Shown one piece after another: positions 8,787-17,667 of a stretch of DNA of 64,000 nt. The notes beneath the pieces were generated by a model. It was not told where the DNA came from. It made no database searches and saw only the letters and a list, made by a program, of their open reading frames with translations. The DNA lies in contig NC_018581.1 in the NCBI RefSeq assembly GCF_000143885.2, positions 3,348,001 through 3,412,000 on the forward strand, in the 5' to 3' direction. A program made the translations under genes and the position numbers. Position 1 is the stretch's first letter; each line of letters opens with the position of its first letter. The stretch is from Gordonia sp. KTR9. Lineage in GTDB: Bacteria > Actinomycetota > Actinomycetes > Mycobacteriales > Mycobacteriaceae.

Positions 8787-10361
8787 TCAGTCGTTCTGGG
8801 CTGGCGCGTGGGTCATCTCGGCGAGACGCATCTCATCGCCGGTGGCCGAATTGGGCTGGTAGGCAATACGACTCGATTTACCGAGGACCGCTTGCATGTG
8901 CGCGATGTAGGCATATTGGCGGATCTCGCGGGGTTCGGCCGCCAGTACCGCGGCGAGCGCATCCTGACGTGCCGCTCCGGTCAGCGCCTCGGCGGCGCGG
9001 ATCTGCTCGTCGTACGCCGCGGTGCCGTAGGTGCTCTGGTAGCCGTCGGACAACATGTACTGGTCCAGGGTGAACTGGGTGTCACCGGCCTGGTTGCCGT
9101 GCATGATCATCAACAGCACGGGTCCCGATCCGGGAACGAACGGCCTTGTCTGGTACTGCATCTGACCGGACGTGTCCATCATCTCGATGTCGACGTCCAG
9201 GCCGATCCGGTCGAGGGTGAACTGGATGTTCTCGATGGTCTCGTTGATCTTCGGGAACTGGCCCGTACGCCCGATCAGCCGGATCGTGCGGTCGACCGGC
9301 ACACCGTCGGCCCGGGCTTCGTCGACCAGTTCCTTCGCACGGTCCAGGTCGTAGGAGGTCGGCTCGAGCCGATCGTTGTACCCGACGATGCCCTTGCCGA
9401 CCAGCTGGGCCGCGGGGTTGCCGAGCCCCTGGAACAGCGCGCTGACGATACCGTCGCGATTGATGGCGTGATCGATGGCCTCCCGCACCCGTTGATCGTT
9501 CAGCGGGGCATCGGTGGCCTGCATGCGCAGCGCCGTCGTCTCGTTGTTGGTGTAGGCGGTGCCGAGATCGCCTGCTCCGTCCTCGGGTCCCAGCGACGTG
9601 GCGATGTCCGCCTCGTCGTTGGTCACCATCGCCGCGCGCACGCTGCCCTCGCCGCGCCACTGGTACACCGCGCGGCTGAACTGTGGTGCGTCGCCGTGAT
9701 AGTTCGGATTCGCCTTGAGCGCGACCCGCTGGCCGGAATCCCAGAAGTCGACCATGTAGGGCCCGGTCCCGATCGGGACGCGGACTTTGTCATCGGCGAC
9801 GGTGGTACGCGGGACGATCTCGATGAAGGAGAGGCGCAGCGGGAGGATCGGATCGGGCGTTTCCGTCCGGACCTCGATCGTGTTCGGGTCGACGACACTC
9901 ACCTCGCGCGTGCTGTCGTCGAAGACATAGCCGTTGACGTCACAACCGATAGCGCCGTTGAACGTGCGGCGGATCGAGAACGCAGCATCCTCGGCGTCGA
10001 ACGGCTGCCCGTTGCTGAATTCAACCCCCGAGGCCGTGGTGAATCGCCAGACGTTCGGCTCCACCTGCCTCCACGCGGTCGCGAGACTCGGCTCCAGGGC
10101 GCCGCTGTCCGGGTTTCGTTCGATGAGGGGCTCGGTGATGTTGGATCGGACGACGACGCCGGTCGCGGTGAGGGAGGCATCGCAGGGTTCCAGGGTGGGC
10201 GGTTCCTGGGGCAGGACGATGCGCAGGGTGTCCGGGGAGGCGCTCTCGCCGGCGGTCGTGTTCGCGACGCTGCAACCGCTGGCGGCGAGCACGGCCACCG
10301 CGGACAGGGTCATCAGACACGCCGCGGGGCGCTTCCGGGATCGCAGGGCTGCGATCTGCAT
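8787..10361 (-). CDS. ABC transporter substrate-binding lipoprotein (family 5)
   Basis: A 524-residue solute-binding protein of the SBP_bac_5 family, first gene of the transport operon. It has a lipoprotein signal: basic start, hydrophobic core and lipobox AASGC, so it would be lipid-anchored outside the membrane. Family landmarks include RIVLPQEPPTLEPCD, NPDSGALEPSLATAW, FSNGQPFDAEDAAFSIRR and VREAIDHAINRDGIV. ATG 10361 is preceded by ACGGAGGT; an upstream in-frame ATG at 10433 would add a stretch without signal character. Ligand is unknown. The operon continues into dehydratase and dehydrogenase genes for aldarate breakdown. Confidence 0.93.
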   Translation of the reverse strand: MQIAALRSRKRPAACLMTLSAVAVLAASGCSVANTTAGESASPDTLRIVLPQEPPTLEPCDASLTATGVVVRSNITEPLIERNPDSGALEPSLATAWRQVEPNVWRFTTASGVEFSNGQPFDAEDAAFSIRRTFNGAIGCDVNGYVFDDSTREVSVVDPNTIEVRTETPDPILPLRLSFIEIVPRTTVADDKVRVPIGTGPYMVDFWDSGQRVALKANPNYHGDAPQFSRAVYQWRGEGSVRAAMVTNDEADIATSLGPEDGAGDLGTAYTNNETTALRMQATDAPLNDQRVREAIDHAINRDGIVSALFQGLGNPAAQLVGKGIVGYNDRLEPTSYDLDRAKELVDEARADGVPVDRTIRLIGRTGQFPKINETIENIQFTLDRIGLDVDIEMMDTSGQMQYQTRPFVPGSGPVLLMIMHGNQAGDTQFTLDQYMLSDGYQSTYGTAAYDEQIRAAEALTGAARQDALAAVLAAEPREIRQYAYIAHMQAVLGKSSRIAYQPNSATGDEMRLAEMTHAPAQND

Positions 10362-10732
10362 GGGGACCTCCGTTGACAGAGAAGCTGGGGGTGATCTCGC
10401 GGTGGGCTCGACCGCGTTTGTGACGGTAGACACACGCTATGAGCGTGGGAATGACGGCGTCAACAGAGCAAAAGCCCAGTAGAAGGCCGTTTCGGCGGCT
10501 TTTGGCCCCTCCCGCAGAGCATCCGGGCCGACGCCCGGATCGCTCGAAAACGCCGCTGACCTGACAGTTTTCCTCTCCGGCGTTCCGGCTTCCGAATCGA
10601 CGACGCCGCATCCATACTGTTTGAGTATCGATCCATGTTATTTGCGTGTTGGACAGGTATCCGTGCCCGCTTCTAGCGTGGAACCCATCCACCGAAGGAC
10701 CGGTCTGTGTCCTGCACTCCTGGAGGTCAATC
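10362..10732. promoter_or_regulatory. Divergent promoter region between the two hydroxyacid operons
   Basis: This 371-bp non-coding stretch separates the transporter operon (minus) from the dehydrogenase/UspA pair (plus). For the minus operon, TTGACG (10458-10463) and TAGCGT (10434-10439) spaced by 18 bases resemble -35 and -10 boxes, giving a leader of about 65 bases. An AAAAGCC...GGCTTTT inverted pair lies just beyond. For the plus genes, TTGGAC and TAGCGT occur near 10650-10681 at a loose spacing. No gene or RNA was recognised. Confidence 0.5.
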
Positions 10733-11773
10733 ATGACGAGCAGTTCGGCCGGTACCGCGACAGCACCGGAACCCGTTGCACCAGAGTCTTTTTCATCTCA
10801 GCACGGCTCTGTTCTGCGAGTCGGACCCCTCAAGCCCTCGCTCGAGGAGCGCCTCGCCGACACCTATGGCGCCGAGCGACTGCCGGACGACGACCAGACG
10901 CGGGCTTCCTTCCTCGCACGCAATGCAGAGGCGGTGACCGCGGTCGTGACCTCCGGCCGGACGGGGGTCGACGCCGGCCTGATGGCCGCACTGCCGAACC
11001 TCGGCGCCATCGTCCACTTCGGCGTCGGATACGACACCACCGACGTCGCTCGAGCAACCGAACTCGGCATCGGGGTCAGCAACACCCCGGACGTCCTCAC
11101 CGACTGTGTCGCCGACACCGCCGTCGGACTGCTGCTCGACACGATGCGGGGACTCTCCGCGGCCGATCGGTTCGTCCGCGCCGGACGCTGGCCCGCGGAG
11201 GGCAACGTGCCCCTCACCCGCAAGGTCTCCGGCACCGACATCGGCATCCTCGGGCTGGGGCGCATCGGGTCCGCGATCGCCCACCGTCTCGAGGCCTTCG
11301 GCTGCCGGATCTCGTACCACAACCGGCGCCCGGTGGCCGGCTCCCCGTACCGCTACGCGGCGTCACCGGTCGAGCTCGCCGCGCAGACAGACGTGCTGAT
11401 CGTCGCGGCCGCCGGTGGAGCGAACACGCGCCATCTCGTCGATCGAGACGTCCTCGAGGCGTTGGGTCCCGACGGCTACCTCATCAACGTGGCCCGCGGC
11501 AGCGTCGTCGACGAGAACGCGCTCGTCGACCTGCTTCGGCACGAACGACTGGCCGGCGCCGGCCTGGACGTGTTCGCACACGAGCCGGAGGTACCCGCGG
11601 AGCTGCTGTCCATGGACAACGTCGTACTGCTCCCCCACCTCGCGAGCGGCACGGTCGAGACCCGTGCCGCCATGGAAGAACTCACCGTCGCCAACCTCGA
11701 GTCGTTCCTCCGGACAGGCGATCTGTCGACCCCGGTCGTCGCCCCGAATCCCGTGCCGCGAAAGGACATCTGA
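10733..11773 (+). CDS. D-2-hydroxyacid dehydrogenase
   Basis: A 346-residue NAD(P)-dependent dehydrogenase of the D-2-hydroxyacid family. The cofactor motif is GLGRIG in GILGLGRIGSAIAHRLEAFG. All three active-site residues are present: arginine in NVARGSVV, glutamate in LDVFAHEPEVP and histidine in LLPHLASGT. ATG 10733 has a clear TGGAGG six bases upstream. It overlaps the next gene by TGATG, so the two are translated together. It is transcribed away from the transporter operon. Substrate is unknown; unlike the dehydrogenase at 1583-2605 it keeps the canonical glutamate, so the two probably act on different compounds. Confidence 0.9.
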   Translation: MTSSSAGTATAPEPVAPESFSSQHGSVLRVGPLKPSLEERLADTYGAERLPDDDQTRASFLARNAEAVTAVVTSGRTGVDAGLMAALPNLGAIVHFGVGYDTTDVARATELGIGVSNTPDVLTDCVADTAVGLLLDTMRGLSAADRFVRAGRWPAEGNVPLTRKVSGTDIGILGLGRIGSAIAHRLEAFGCRISYHNRRPVAGSPYRYAASPVELAAQTDVLIVAAAGGANTRHLVDRDVLEALGPDGYLINVARGSVVDENALVDLLRHERLAGAGLDVFAHEPEVPAELLSMDNVVLLPHLASGTVETRAAMEELTVANLESFLRTGDLSTPVVAPNPVPRKDI

Positions 11774-12168
11774 TGTCTGTCGTCCTCAGCTATCTCCCGA
11801 CACCCGAAGGTCGCGGCGCACTTCCGTTCGGCTTCGCCGAGGCCCGGATGCGCGGCACCGACGTCGTGGTCGTGGCCGACGGTGACGATGCCGCGTCCCC
11901 GCAGTTCCTGATCGATCTCGAGGAGGCCCGCGACGTCGCGGCGGCCGGCGAGGTGGACTACCGTGTCGCCGAAAACGATCCGGGCCTGTCGCACGCCGAT
12001 CAACTCATCGACGCGTCCTACGACGACGCGGCCGAGCTCCTGGTGATCGGCCAGCGCAGGCGTTCACCGGTCGGCAAACTGCTGACCGGCAGCGTGGTCC
12101 AGCGTGTGCTGCTCGACGCACAGTGTCCGGTGGTCGCGGTCAAGCCTCCGGTACGCGCCGCAGTCTGA
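11773..12168 (+). CDS. Universal stress protein (UspA) family protein
   Basis: A 131-residue single-domain UspA protein. The ATP-binding signature of the family is visible near the end: LLVIGQRRRSPVGKLLTGS followed by VVQRVLLDAQCPVVAVKP, matching the G-x2-G-x9-G(S/T) pattern. It follows the dehydrogenase with a one-base stop/start overlap (TGATG), so the two products are made together. The role is unknown; UspA proteins are often small nucleotide-binding regulators. Confidence 0.88.
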   Translation: MSVVLSYLPTPEGRGALPFGFAEARMRGTDVVVVADGDDAASPQFLIDLEEARDVAAAGEVDYRVAENDPGLSHADQLIDASYDDAAELLVIGQRRRSPVGKLLTGSVVQRVLLDAQCPVVAVKPPVRAAV

Positions 12169-12306
12169 CCGGCTCTCCGGAGCGTCGGTCTCAGCAGCCT
12201 GATCACCACCTATCACCACCTTCCGGCGGAGATCGACCAGCAGACTTCCTTTCGTCGAGGCGACTTCGATCGAGGTCGCGTCGACGAAGTGCGTTCTGCC
12301 GGTCCA

Positions 12307-12366
12307 GTCGACGGGAATCGACGCACGGTCGACGGGAATTGGCGCACAGTCGACGGGAATCGGTTC
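12307..12366 (+). repeat. Three 21-bp tandem repeats (GTCGACGGGAAT type)
   Basis: GTCGACGGGAAT occurs at 12307, 12328 and 12349, an exact 21-bp step, with GCACRG joining the units. It lies between the convergent ends of the UspA and LysR genes. The same 21-bp repeat in a GAAA variant, in the other orientation, occurs at 19820-19870. Confidence 0.88.
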
Positions 12367-12386
12367 TCCGAGAACCCAGGTCGCCG

Positions 12387-13280
12387 TCAGATCCATTCCC
12401 GTTCGGGCAGAACGTCTCTCATCAGCCGCGCCAGGGCCGGGTTGGCGTTGTCGGCACGCCAGGCGATGTTCATCTGTACGGGGCGATCGCGGATCGCGGT
12501 CACCTCCTTGAAGACCACGCCGTCGGGGTGCATGGTCATCGCTGACTCCGGCACCAGCGCCATCCCCAACCCGGAATGCACCAGCACGAGCATGGTGTGC
12601 ACCTGGGTGACGTACTGGACGTAGCGGGGCGATGCCCCGACCGCGGTGAACGTACTGATCAGCAGCTCGTTGAAGTACCGAGCGTCCGTGGGCGAGTACA
12701 TGATGACCGCCTGACCGTCGAAGTCCTCGATCGCCAGGTGCTCGACGTCGGCGAACTCGTGATCGGCGGGCAAGGCGGCGACCAGCCGTTCATGGTGCAG
12801 CGGACGAGAATTCACACCGGGCCGGGAGATCGGTGGCCGGACGATGCCGAGGTCGAGATCCCCACGAACCAGCGCCTCGACCTGCGCGACGGTGACCATC
12901 TCCCGCAGCACGAGCCGTACGTCGGGCAGCTTCTCACGGGCGGTCTGCATGAGGCGGGGCAACACCGCCCGCGCCGAGGCACCCGTGAAACCGATGTTGA
13001 CGGTCCCCAGGTCGCCGGCCGGCACGCGGCGGACGGTCAGCGCCGCCCCCTCGGCGAGCGCCACGATCCGCCGCGCGTCGGGAAGGAATGCCGCACCGGC
13101 CGCGGTGAGCGACACCGCCCGGCTGCTGCGTTCGATCAGCTGGACGCCGAGTTCGTGCTCCAGCTGCTGGATCTGCCGGCTCAGCGGGGGTTGCGTCATG
13201 TGCAGCCGCTCGGCGGCTCGGCCGAAATGCAGCTCCTCGGCGACCGCGATGAAGCAGGACAGGCGCGACAGAGAGAACAT
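12387..13280 (-). CDS. LysR-family transcriptional regulator
   Basis: A 297-residue LysR regulator. The N-terminal winged helix-turn-helix reads FIAVAEELHFGRAAERLHMTQPPLSRQIQQLE, and the remainder is a LysR substrate-binding domain (GFTGASARAVLPRL, LVLREM, LDLGIVRPP, GMALVPES). It lies on the same strand, 106 bases downstream of the second dehydratase gene, and is the probable regulator of the aldarate operon. A possible target site lies upstream of the aldehyde dehydrogenase gene at 17420-17437. Confidence 0.92.
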   Translation of the reverse strand: MFSLSRLSCFIAVAEELHFGRAAERLHMTQPPLSRQIQQLEHELGVQLIERSSRAVSLTAAGAAFLPDARRIVALAEGAALTVRRVPAGDLGTVNIGFTGASARAVLPRLMQTAREKLPDVRLVLREMVTVAQVEALVRGDLDLGIVRPPISRPGVNSRPLHHERLVAALPADHEFADVEHLAIEDFDGQAVIMYSPTDARYFNELLISTFTAVGASPRYVQYVTQVHTMLVLVHSGLGMALVPESAMTMHPDGVVFKEVTAIRDRPVQMNIAWRADNANPALARLMRDVLPEREWI

Positions 13281-13386
13281 CGATCCACTTTCGGCATCGT
13301 GGCCCCGTGATCTACGGGGTGGTGTGGATGACGCTAGCCGACGTCTCCGGTGCCGGTCGAGGGTTCATCCAGACCGCGTCCGGTGG

Positions 13387-14724
13387 TCACCACCGCGGGC
13401 TGGAGTTCACGAAGCCGGGATCGATGGACTGCATGTAGCCGGTGTCGTCCCGATCGCGGATGCCGCAGTCGAGGTACTGCTGGTGCAGCGCCTCCAGCGA
13501 CTCCTCGTCGAGTTCGACACCCAGTCCCGGGCCGGTCGGGACCGGTACCGCACCGTCGACGATGCGGAGGGCTCCTGGCTTGACCACATCCTCGGTCTTC
13601 CAGGGCCAGTGGGTGTCACAGGCGTAGGTGAGGTTGGGTGTCGCGGACGCCAGATGCACCATCGCGGCGAGACTGATACCCAGGTGCGAGTTGGAGTGCA
13701 TCGACAGGCCCAGTCCGAAGGTCTCGCAGATGCCGCCGAGGAGGCGCGACCGCTGCAGTCCGCCCCAATAGTGGTGGTCGGACAGCACGACCGAGACCGA
13801 CCGCTTCCGCACCGCGGGTTCGAGATGGTCGAAGGCCACGACACACATGTTGGTCGCGAGCGGCATGCTCGCCTGCTCGGCGACCCGGGCCATCCCGTCG
13901 AGGCCCGGGGTCGGGTCCTCCAGGTACTCGACGATGCCCTCGAGCTCCGCCGCTACGCGCAGCGACGTCTCCACGGTCCACGCCGCGTTGGGGTCGAGAC
14001 GTAGCGGCACGCCGGGAAACTCCGCGTGCAGCGCCTTGATCGCGGCGATCTCCTCGTCGGGGTCGAACACCCCGCCCTTGAGTTTGATCGCGGTGAACCC
14101 GTACCGGTCGATCATCCGATGGGCCTGTCGGATCAAGCCGCCCGGGTCGATCGCCTCACCCCATTCGTCCGGCAGACCGTTGGTGCCGGCGGCGCCGGGG
14201 TGGGCCGCCCATTTGTAGAACAGATACGCGCTGAACGGAACCCGGTCCCGCACGCGTCCGCCCAGCAGGTCGCTCACCGGGCGGCCGAGGGTCTTGCCCT
14301 GGATGTCCAGACAGGCGACCTCGAACGGCGAGAAGACACGATCGGTCGTGCTGGCCGTGGTGATCATCCCGGCGACCCCGTCGCCTCCGGTGACCGTCAG
14401 CGTCGAGATCCGGGCGTCGATCGCGTCCCGGAGTCGGTGGAGTGCGAACGCGTCGAGACCGATGATCGCCTCGGCGGCGGCCTCCATCCGGGTGAGATGC
14501 GCGGTGTCGGCGTAGGTCTCGCCGAGTCCGCGCACACCATCGGCCGTCTCGATCACGATGATCGCCCGGAGTGCGTAGGGCTGGTGAACACCCACCGTGT
14601 TGAGCAACGGCGGGTCGACGAAGGCGACCGGGGTGACGGCGACCTTCGCGATCGTCGTGTCGGCCCGTGGAGTCTCGATGGCGGACAAGCCGACCGGCGC
14701 CGTGTCCATTGTGTTCGTCGACAT
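13387..14724 (-). CDS. Glucarate dehydratase-like enolase-superfamily enzyme
   Basis: A 445-residue second member of the glucarate/galactarate dehydratase group. It shows the KxK pair in AIKLKGG, metal ligands in RLDPNAAW and EYLEDPTPG, the asparagine in LATNM, SDHHYWGG and the histidine in SMHSNSHLG. It is clearly diverged from the copy at 2610-3968 (for example VLSDHHYWGG here against LADPHFWTM there), so it may prefer another aldarate such as galactarate or idarate. It starts six bases after the KDG dehydratase gene and is the third gene of that operon. Confidence 0.88.
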   Translation of the reverse strand: MSTNTMDTAPVGLSAIETPRADTTIAKVAVTPVAFVDPPLLNTVGVHQPYALRAIIVIETADGVRGLGETYADTAHLTRMEAAAEAIIGLDAFALHRLRDAIDARISTLTVTGGDGVAGMITTASTTDRVFSPFEVACLDIQGKTLGRPVSDLLGGRVRDRVPFSAYLFYKWAAHPGAAGTNGLPDEWGEAIDPGGLIRQAHRMIDRYGFTAIKLKGGVFDPDEEIAAIKALHAEFPGVPLRLDPNAAWTVETSLRVAAELEGIVEYLEDPTPGLDGMARVAEQASMPLATNMCVVAFDHLEPAVRKRSVSVVLSDHHYWGGLQRSRLLGGICETFGLGLSMHSNSHLGISLAAMVHLASATPNLTYACDTHWPWKTEDVVKPGALRIVDGAVPVPTGPGLGVELDEESLEALHQQYLDCGIRDRDDTGYMQSIDPGFVNSSPRW

Positions 14725-14730
14725 GACTTC

Positions 14731-15663
14731 TCAGACCGCGGCCTGGACGGCGAGAGTGGTTGCCAGCACCGCCCGGCCGGCCGCGGTGATCCGCTCGAGC
14801 TCGGCCTGGTGCTCAGGCGTCGGCTGAACCAACGGCGCGCGTACCGGGCCGGCGTTGATCCCTTCCATCGTCACACCGTGCTTCACGAGCGCGACGGCGT
14901 ACCCCGGCACGGTGTTACGCAGACGGACCAAGGGATGGAAGAACTCTCGCAACAACGCCTCGGTCAACTCGACGTCGCCGTTCTCCAGCGAGTTGTAGAA
15001 GGCGAGAGCCAGTTCCGGGGCGAAGGCGAAGGTTGCCGACGAGTACAGGGTCACCCCGATGGCACGGTAGGCCTGTTGCGTGATCTCCGCGGTGGGCAGG
15101 CCGTTGAAGAACAGGAACTCCTTGGAGTCCCCCAGCGCCTCTTTCACCGCGATCACGATGCGCGACACGTTGTCGAGGTCCCCGGTGCCGTCCTTGAAAC
15201 CGATGACGGTCGGCAGCTGGGCGACCTCGATCGCCGACTCCTCGTCGAACACCGCGTTGCCACGGTTGTAGACGATCAGCGGCAGGTCGGTGGCCGCCGC
15301 GACAGATCGCGTGTACTCGGCGAGGCCGGCCGGTGGCATCGTCACCAGGTACGGGGGCAGCAGCAGGATACCCTCGGCGCCATTGGCTTTCGCACTCACC
15401 GCGAACTCCCGGGCCTGGATGATCGAGCCGCCGGCACCGGCGAACACCGGGACGCGACCCGCGACGGTCTCGACCGCGCACCGGACGATCCGACCGAATT
15501 CCTCGAGTCCGAGCGCGTGGAACTCGCCGGTGCCGCAGGCGACGAAGACGCCACCGGGGCCGGCCGCCACCCCGCGGTCGATGTGTTCGGCGAGGCGCCG
15601 GTAGTCCACCTCACCGCTGCTGTCGAAGGGTGTGACGGGAAAGAACAGGACGCCGTTGAGCAT
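14731..15663 (-). CDS. kdgD: 5-dehydro-4-deoxyglucarate dehydratase
   Basis: A 310-residue member of the DHDPS/NAL aldolase superfamily that dehydrates and decarboxylates 5-dehydro-4-deoxy-D-glucarate to 2-oxoglutarate semialdehyde. Visible landmarks are FFPVTPFDSSGEVDY, CGTGEF at the substrate carboxylate site, the tyrosine in LIVYNRGNAV and the Schiff-base lysine in VIGFKDGTGDLD. The RGNAVF and SSATFAFAPELAL segments fit KdgD rather than DapA. ATG 15663 has AAGGAG upstream. It takes the product of the two dehydratases and passes it to the aldehyde dehydrogenase encoded just upstream. Confidence 0.94.
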   Translation of the reverse strand: MLNGVLFFPVTPFDSSGEVDYRRLAEHIDRGVAAGPGGVFVACGTGEFHALGLEEFGRIVRCAVETVAGRVPVFAGAGGSIIQAREFAVSAKANGAEGILLLPPYLVTMPPAGLAEYTRSVAAATDLPLIVYNRGNAVFDEESAIEVAQLPTVIGFKDGTGDLDNVSRIVIAVKEALGDSKEFLFFNGLPTAEITQQAYRAIGVTLYSSATFAFAPELALAFYNSLENGDVELTEALLREFFHPLVRLRNTVPGYAVALVKHGVTMEGINAGPVRAPLVQPTPEHQAELERITAAGRAVLATTLAVQAAV

Positions 15664-15688
15664 TGGGACTCCTTGGATGGGGTGTGGT

Positions 15689-17299
15689 TCAGTCGCGGAT
15701 GAGTTCGCCGTCGACGCGGCGCCAGATGTTGTCGGGGTTGCCGTCGGCGATCGGCCGCGGCAGCAGTGCCGGCGGAACGTCTTGATAGGCCACGGGTCGC
15801 AGGAATCGCTCGATGGCGAGCGACCCGACGCTGGTGGTACGGCTGTCGGAGGTGGACGGATGCGGTCCGCCGTGGACCATCGCGTGTCCGACCTCGACAC
15901 CGGTCGGCCACCCGTTGAAGAGGATTCGGCCGGCCTTGAGTTCCAGGGCCTCGAGCAGGATGCGGGCATCCTCCCGGTCGGAGTCCACGGCATGGACGGT
16001 CGCGGTGAGCTGACCTTCGAGCTCTGCGGCCACCTCTCGTACCTGCTGCGCATCTCGGCACCGCACGACCAGGCTCGACGACCCGAAGATCTCCTGTTGC
16101 AACGTCGCCGACGCGAGGAAGGTCTCGGCATCGGTGCCGAAGAGCGCGGCCCGACACGTATTGGGCGCGTTCGACTCCTCCGACCGAGCGATGACGTCCG
16201 CGGCGGAGACGAACTCGTCCACACCCGACGCGTAGCTCGCAGCGATTCCCGGAGTCAGCATCGGCGTCGGGGTGGACGCGGAGATCGCTTCGGCGGCCGC
16301 AGCGACGAAGGTGTCGAGGTCGGGGCCGTCGACGGCGATGACGAGGCCGGGATTGGTGCAGAACTGTCCCGATCCCATCGTCAGTGAGCCGACGAACGCG
16401 CGGCCGAGGCCCGCCGCGTCGGCGCGCAACGCACCATCGAGCGGGAAGACGGGGTTGATCGAACTCATCTCCGCATACACCGGGATGGGTTCGGGCCGAG
16501 ATGCCGCGGCTGCGACGAGAGCCGTTCCACCCGAACGTGATCCGGTGAATCCCACCGCCTTGATGTGCGGGTCGGTGACAAGTGCGATGCCGAGCTCGGG
16601 TCCGGCGCCGTACAGCAGCGAGAACGTACCCGCAGGCATCCCGGTGACGGCGACCGCGTCGGTGATCAGACGGCCGACGAGTTCCGATGTGCCGGGGTGG
16701 GCGTCGTGCGCCTTGACCACGACCGGACACCCGGCCGCGAGCGCCGATGCGGTGTCGCCGCCGGCGACCGAGAACGCGAGCGGGAAGTTGCTGGCGCCGA
16801 AGACGGCCACCGGCCCGAGCGGTATCTTGCGCTGCCGGATGTCGGCGCGCGGCTGTGGCGTGCGGTCCGGGCGTGCGGGGTCGATCCGGGCGCCGTGCCA
16901 GCTGCCCTCCCGCAGCACCGAGGCGAACAGGCGGAGCTGGCCCGAGGTACGACCGACCTCGCCGGTGATGCGCGCCGCCGGGAGCCCGGTCTCGGCGACC
17001 GCGCGCTCGACGAGGACCTCGGTCGCGGCGTCGAGGTTGTCGGCGATCGTGGAGAGGAAGTGCGCCCGGTCCTCCGACGAGGTCGCCCGGTAGGGCGCGA
17101 AGGCGTCTGCCGCGGCCGCGGTCGCACGGACGACATCGGCCTCGGTGCCGTGTGCGTATGCGGGCAGCAGTCGCCCACCGGTGGTGGGGTCGATGCCGTG
17201 GACGGCATTCCCGGAGCCGGTCACCCGCTCACCCGCGATGATCAGCTGGCCGGTGAGGTCCTGCGTCGTCAGCGGTGCGGGTCGGTGCGCAATGGTCAT
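15689..17299 (-). CDS. 2,5-dioxovalerate (2-oxoglutarate semialdehyde) dehydrogenase
   Basis: A 536-residue aldehyde dehydrogenase, first gene of the second aldarate operon. It would oxidise 2-oxoglutarate semialdehyde to 2-oxoglutarate with NAD(P)+. It carries VFGASNFPLAFSVAGGD, the cofactor segment VGFTGSRSGG, the glutamate in VYAEMSSINPVF and the catalytic cysteine in GSGQFCTNPG; the GQFCTNPG form is typical of the dioxovalerate group. ATG 17299 has AAGGA upstream; an earlier ATG at 17401 would add an arginine-rich stretch unlike the family. It completes the route from glucarate into the citric acid cycle. Confidence 0.92.
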   Translation of the reverse strand: MTIAHRPAPLTTQDLTGQLIIAGERVTGSGNAVHGIDPTTGGRLLPAYAHGTEADVVRATAAAADAFAPYRATSSEDRAHFLSTIADNLDAATEVLVERAVAETGLPAARITGEVGRTSGQLRLFASVLREGSWHGARIDPARPDRTPQPRADIRQRKIPLGPVAVFGASNFPLAFSVAGGDTASALAAGCPVVVKAHDAHPGTSELVGRLITDAVAVTGMPAGTFSLLYGAGPELGIALVTDPHIKAVGFTGSRSGGTALVAAAASRPEPIPVYAEMSSINPVFPLDGALRADAAGLGRAFVGSLTMGSGQFCTNPGLVIAVDGPDLDTFVAAAAEAISASTPTPMLTPGIAASYASGVDEFVSAADVIARSEESNAPNTCRAALFGTDAETFLASATLQQEIFGSSSLVVRCRDAQQVREVAAELEGQLTATVHAVDSDREDARILLEALELKAGRILFNGWPTGVEVGHAMVHGGPHPSTSDSRTTSVGSLAIERFLRPVAYQDVPPALLPRPIADGNPDNIWRRVDGELIRD

Positions 17300-17667
17300 C
17301 GTGGTCCCATTCCTTGTGAGTCTGCGTCTGCCGGAGTGGCGGTCGCCGTCGGCGACGGCCTCGCGCCGAGTTCGGCATGTCCCGACCGTAGAGTCGGTCA
17401 TCCATTCATGTCCAAGTCAATTAGTGACGCCATCAATGCGGATGATGAATCATTCCAGGTGATTCGCTCGCGCCGGGAGCGGCCGACCGATGTCCGATGC
17501 GTCATCCGGACGGCCCACGCCGAGCCTCCGGTCGGTCGGAAGACAACCCGTGATGGGACAATCACTACGCCGAACCCGACATAACGCACATTCGCCGAGC
17601 CACACCTGATGTGCCGTCCGTCGGATCGCGCTTACCATCCACTCGACGAAAGCGGAATCCAGAACCG
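17300..17667. promoter_or_regulatory. Divergent intergenic region with candidate regulator sites
   Basis: The region separates the aldarate operon (minus) from the secreted-protein gene (plus). It contains an imperfect 18-bp dyad attagtgacgccatcaat (17420-17437) of LysR-site type and a perfect short palindrome atgatgaatcat (17442-17453). A TTGACT -35-like box for the minus strand lies in the same place. No small gene was recognised. Confidence 0.45.

Noticed and set aside
12169..12386. A small gene between UspA and LysR
   Set aside because: Frames here contain the 21-bp repeats, lack ribosome binding sites and show no recognisable content.
14026..15702. A 558-codon frame on the plus strand
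   Set aside because: It is antisense to the second dehydratase and kdgD, both strongly supported by active-site motifs.
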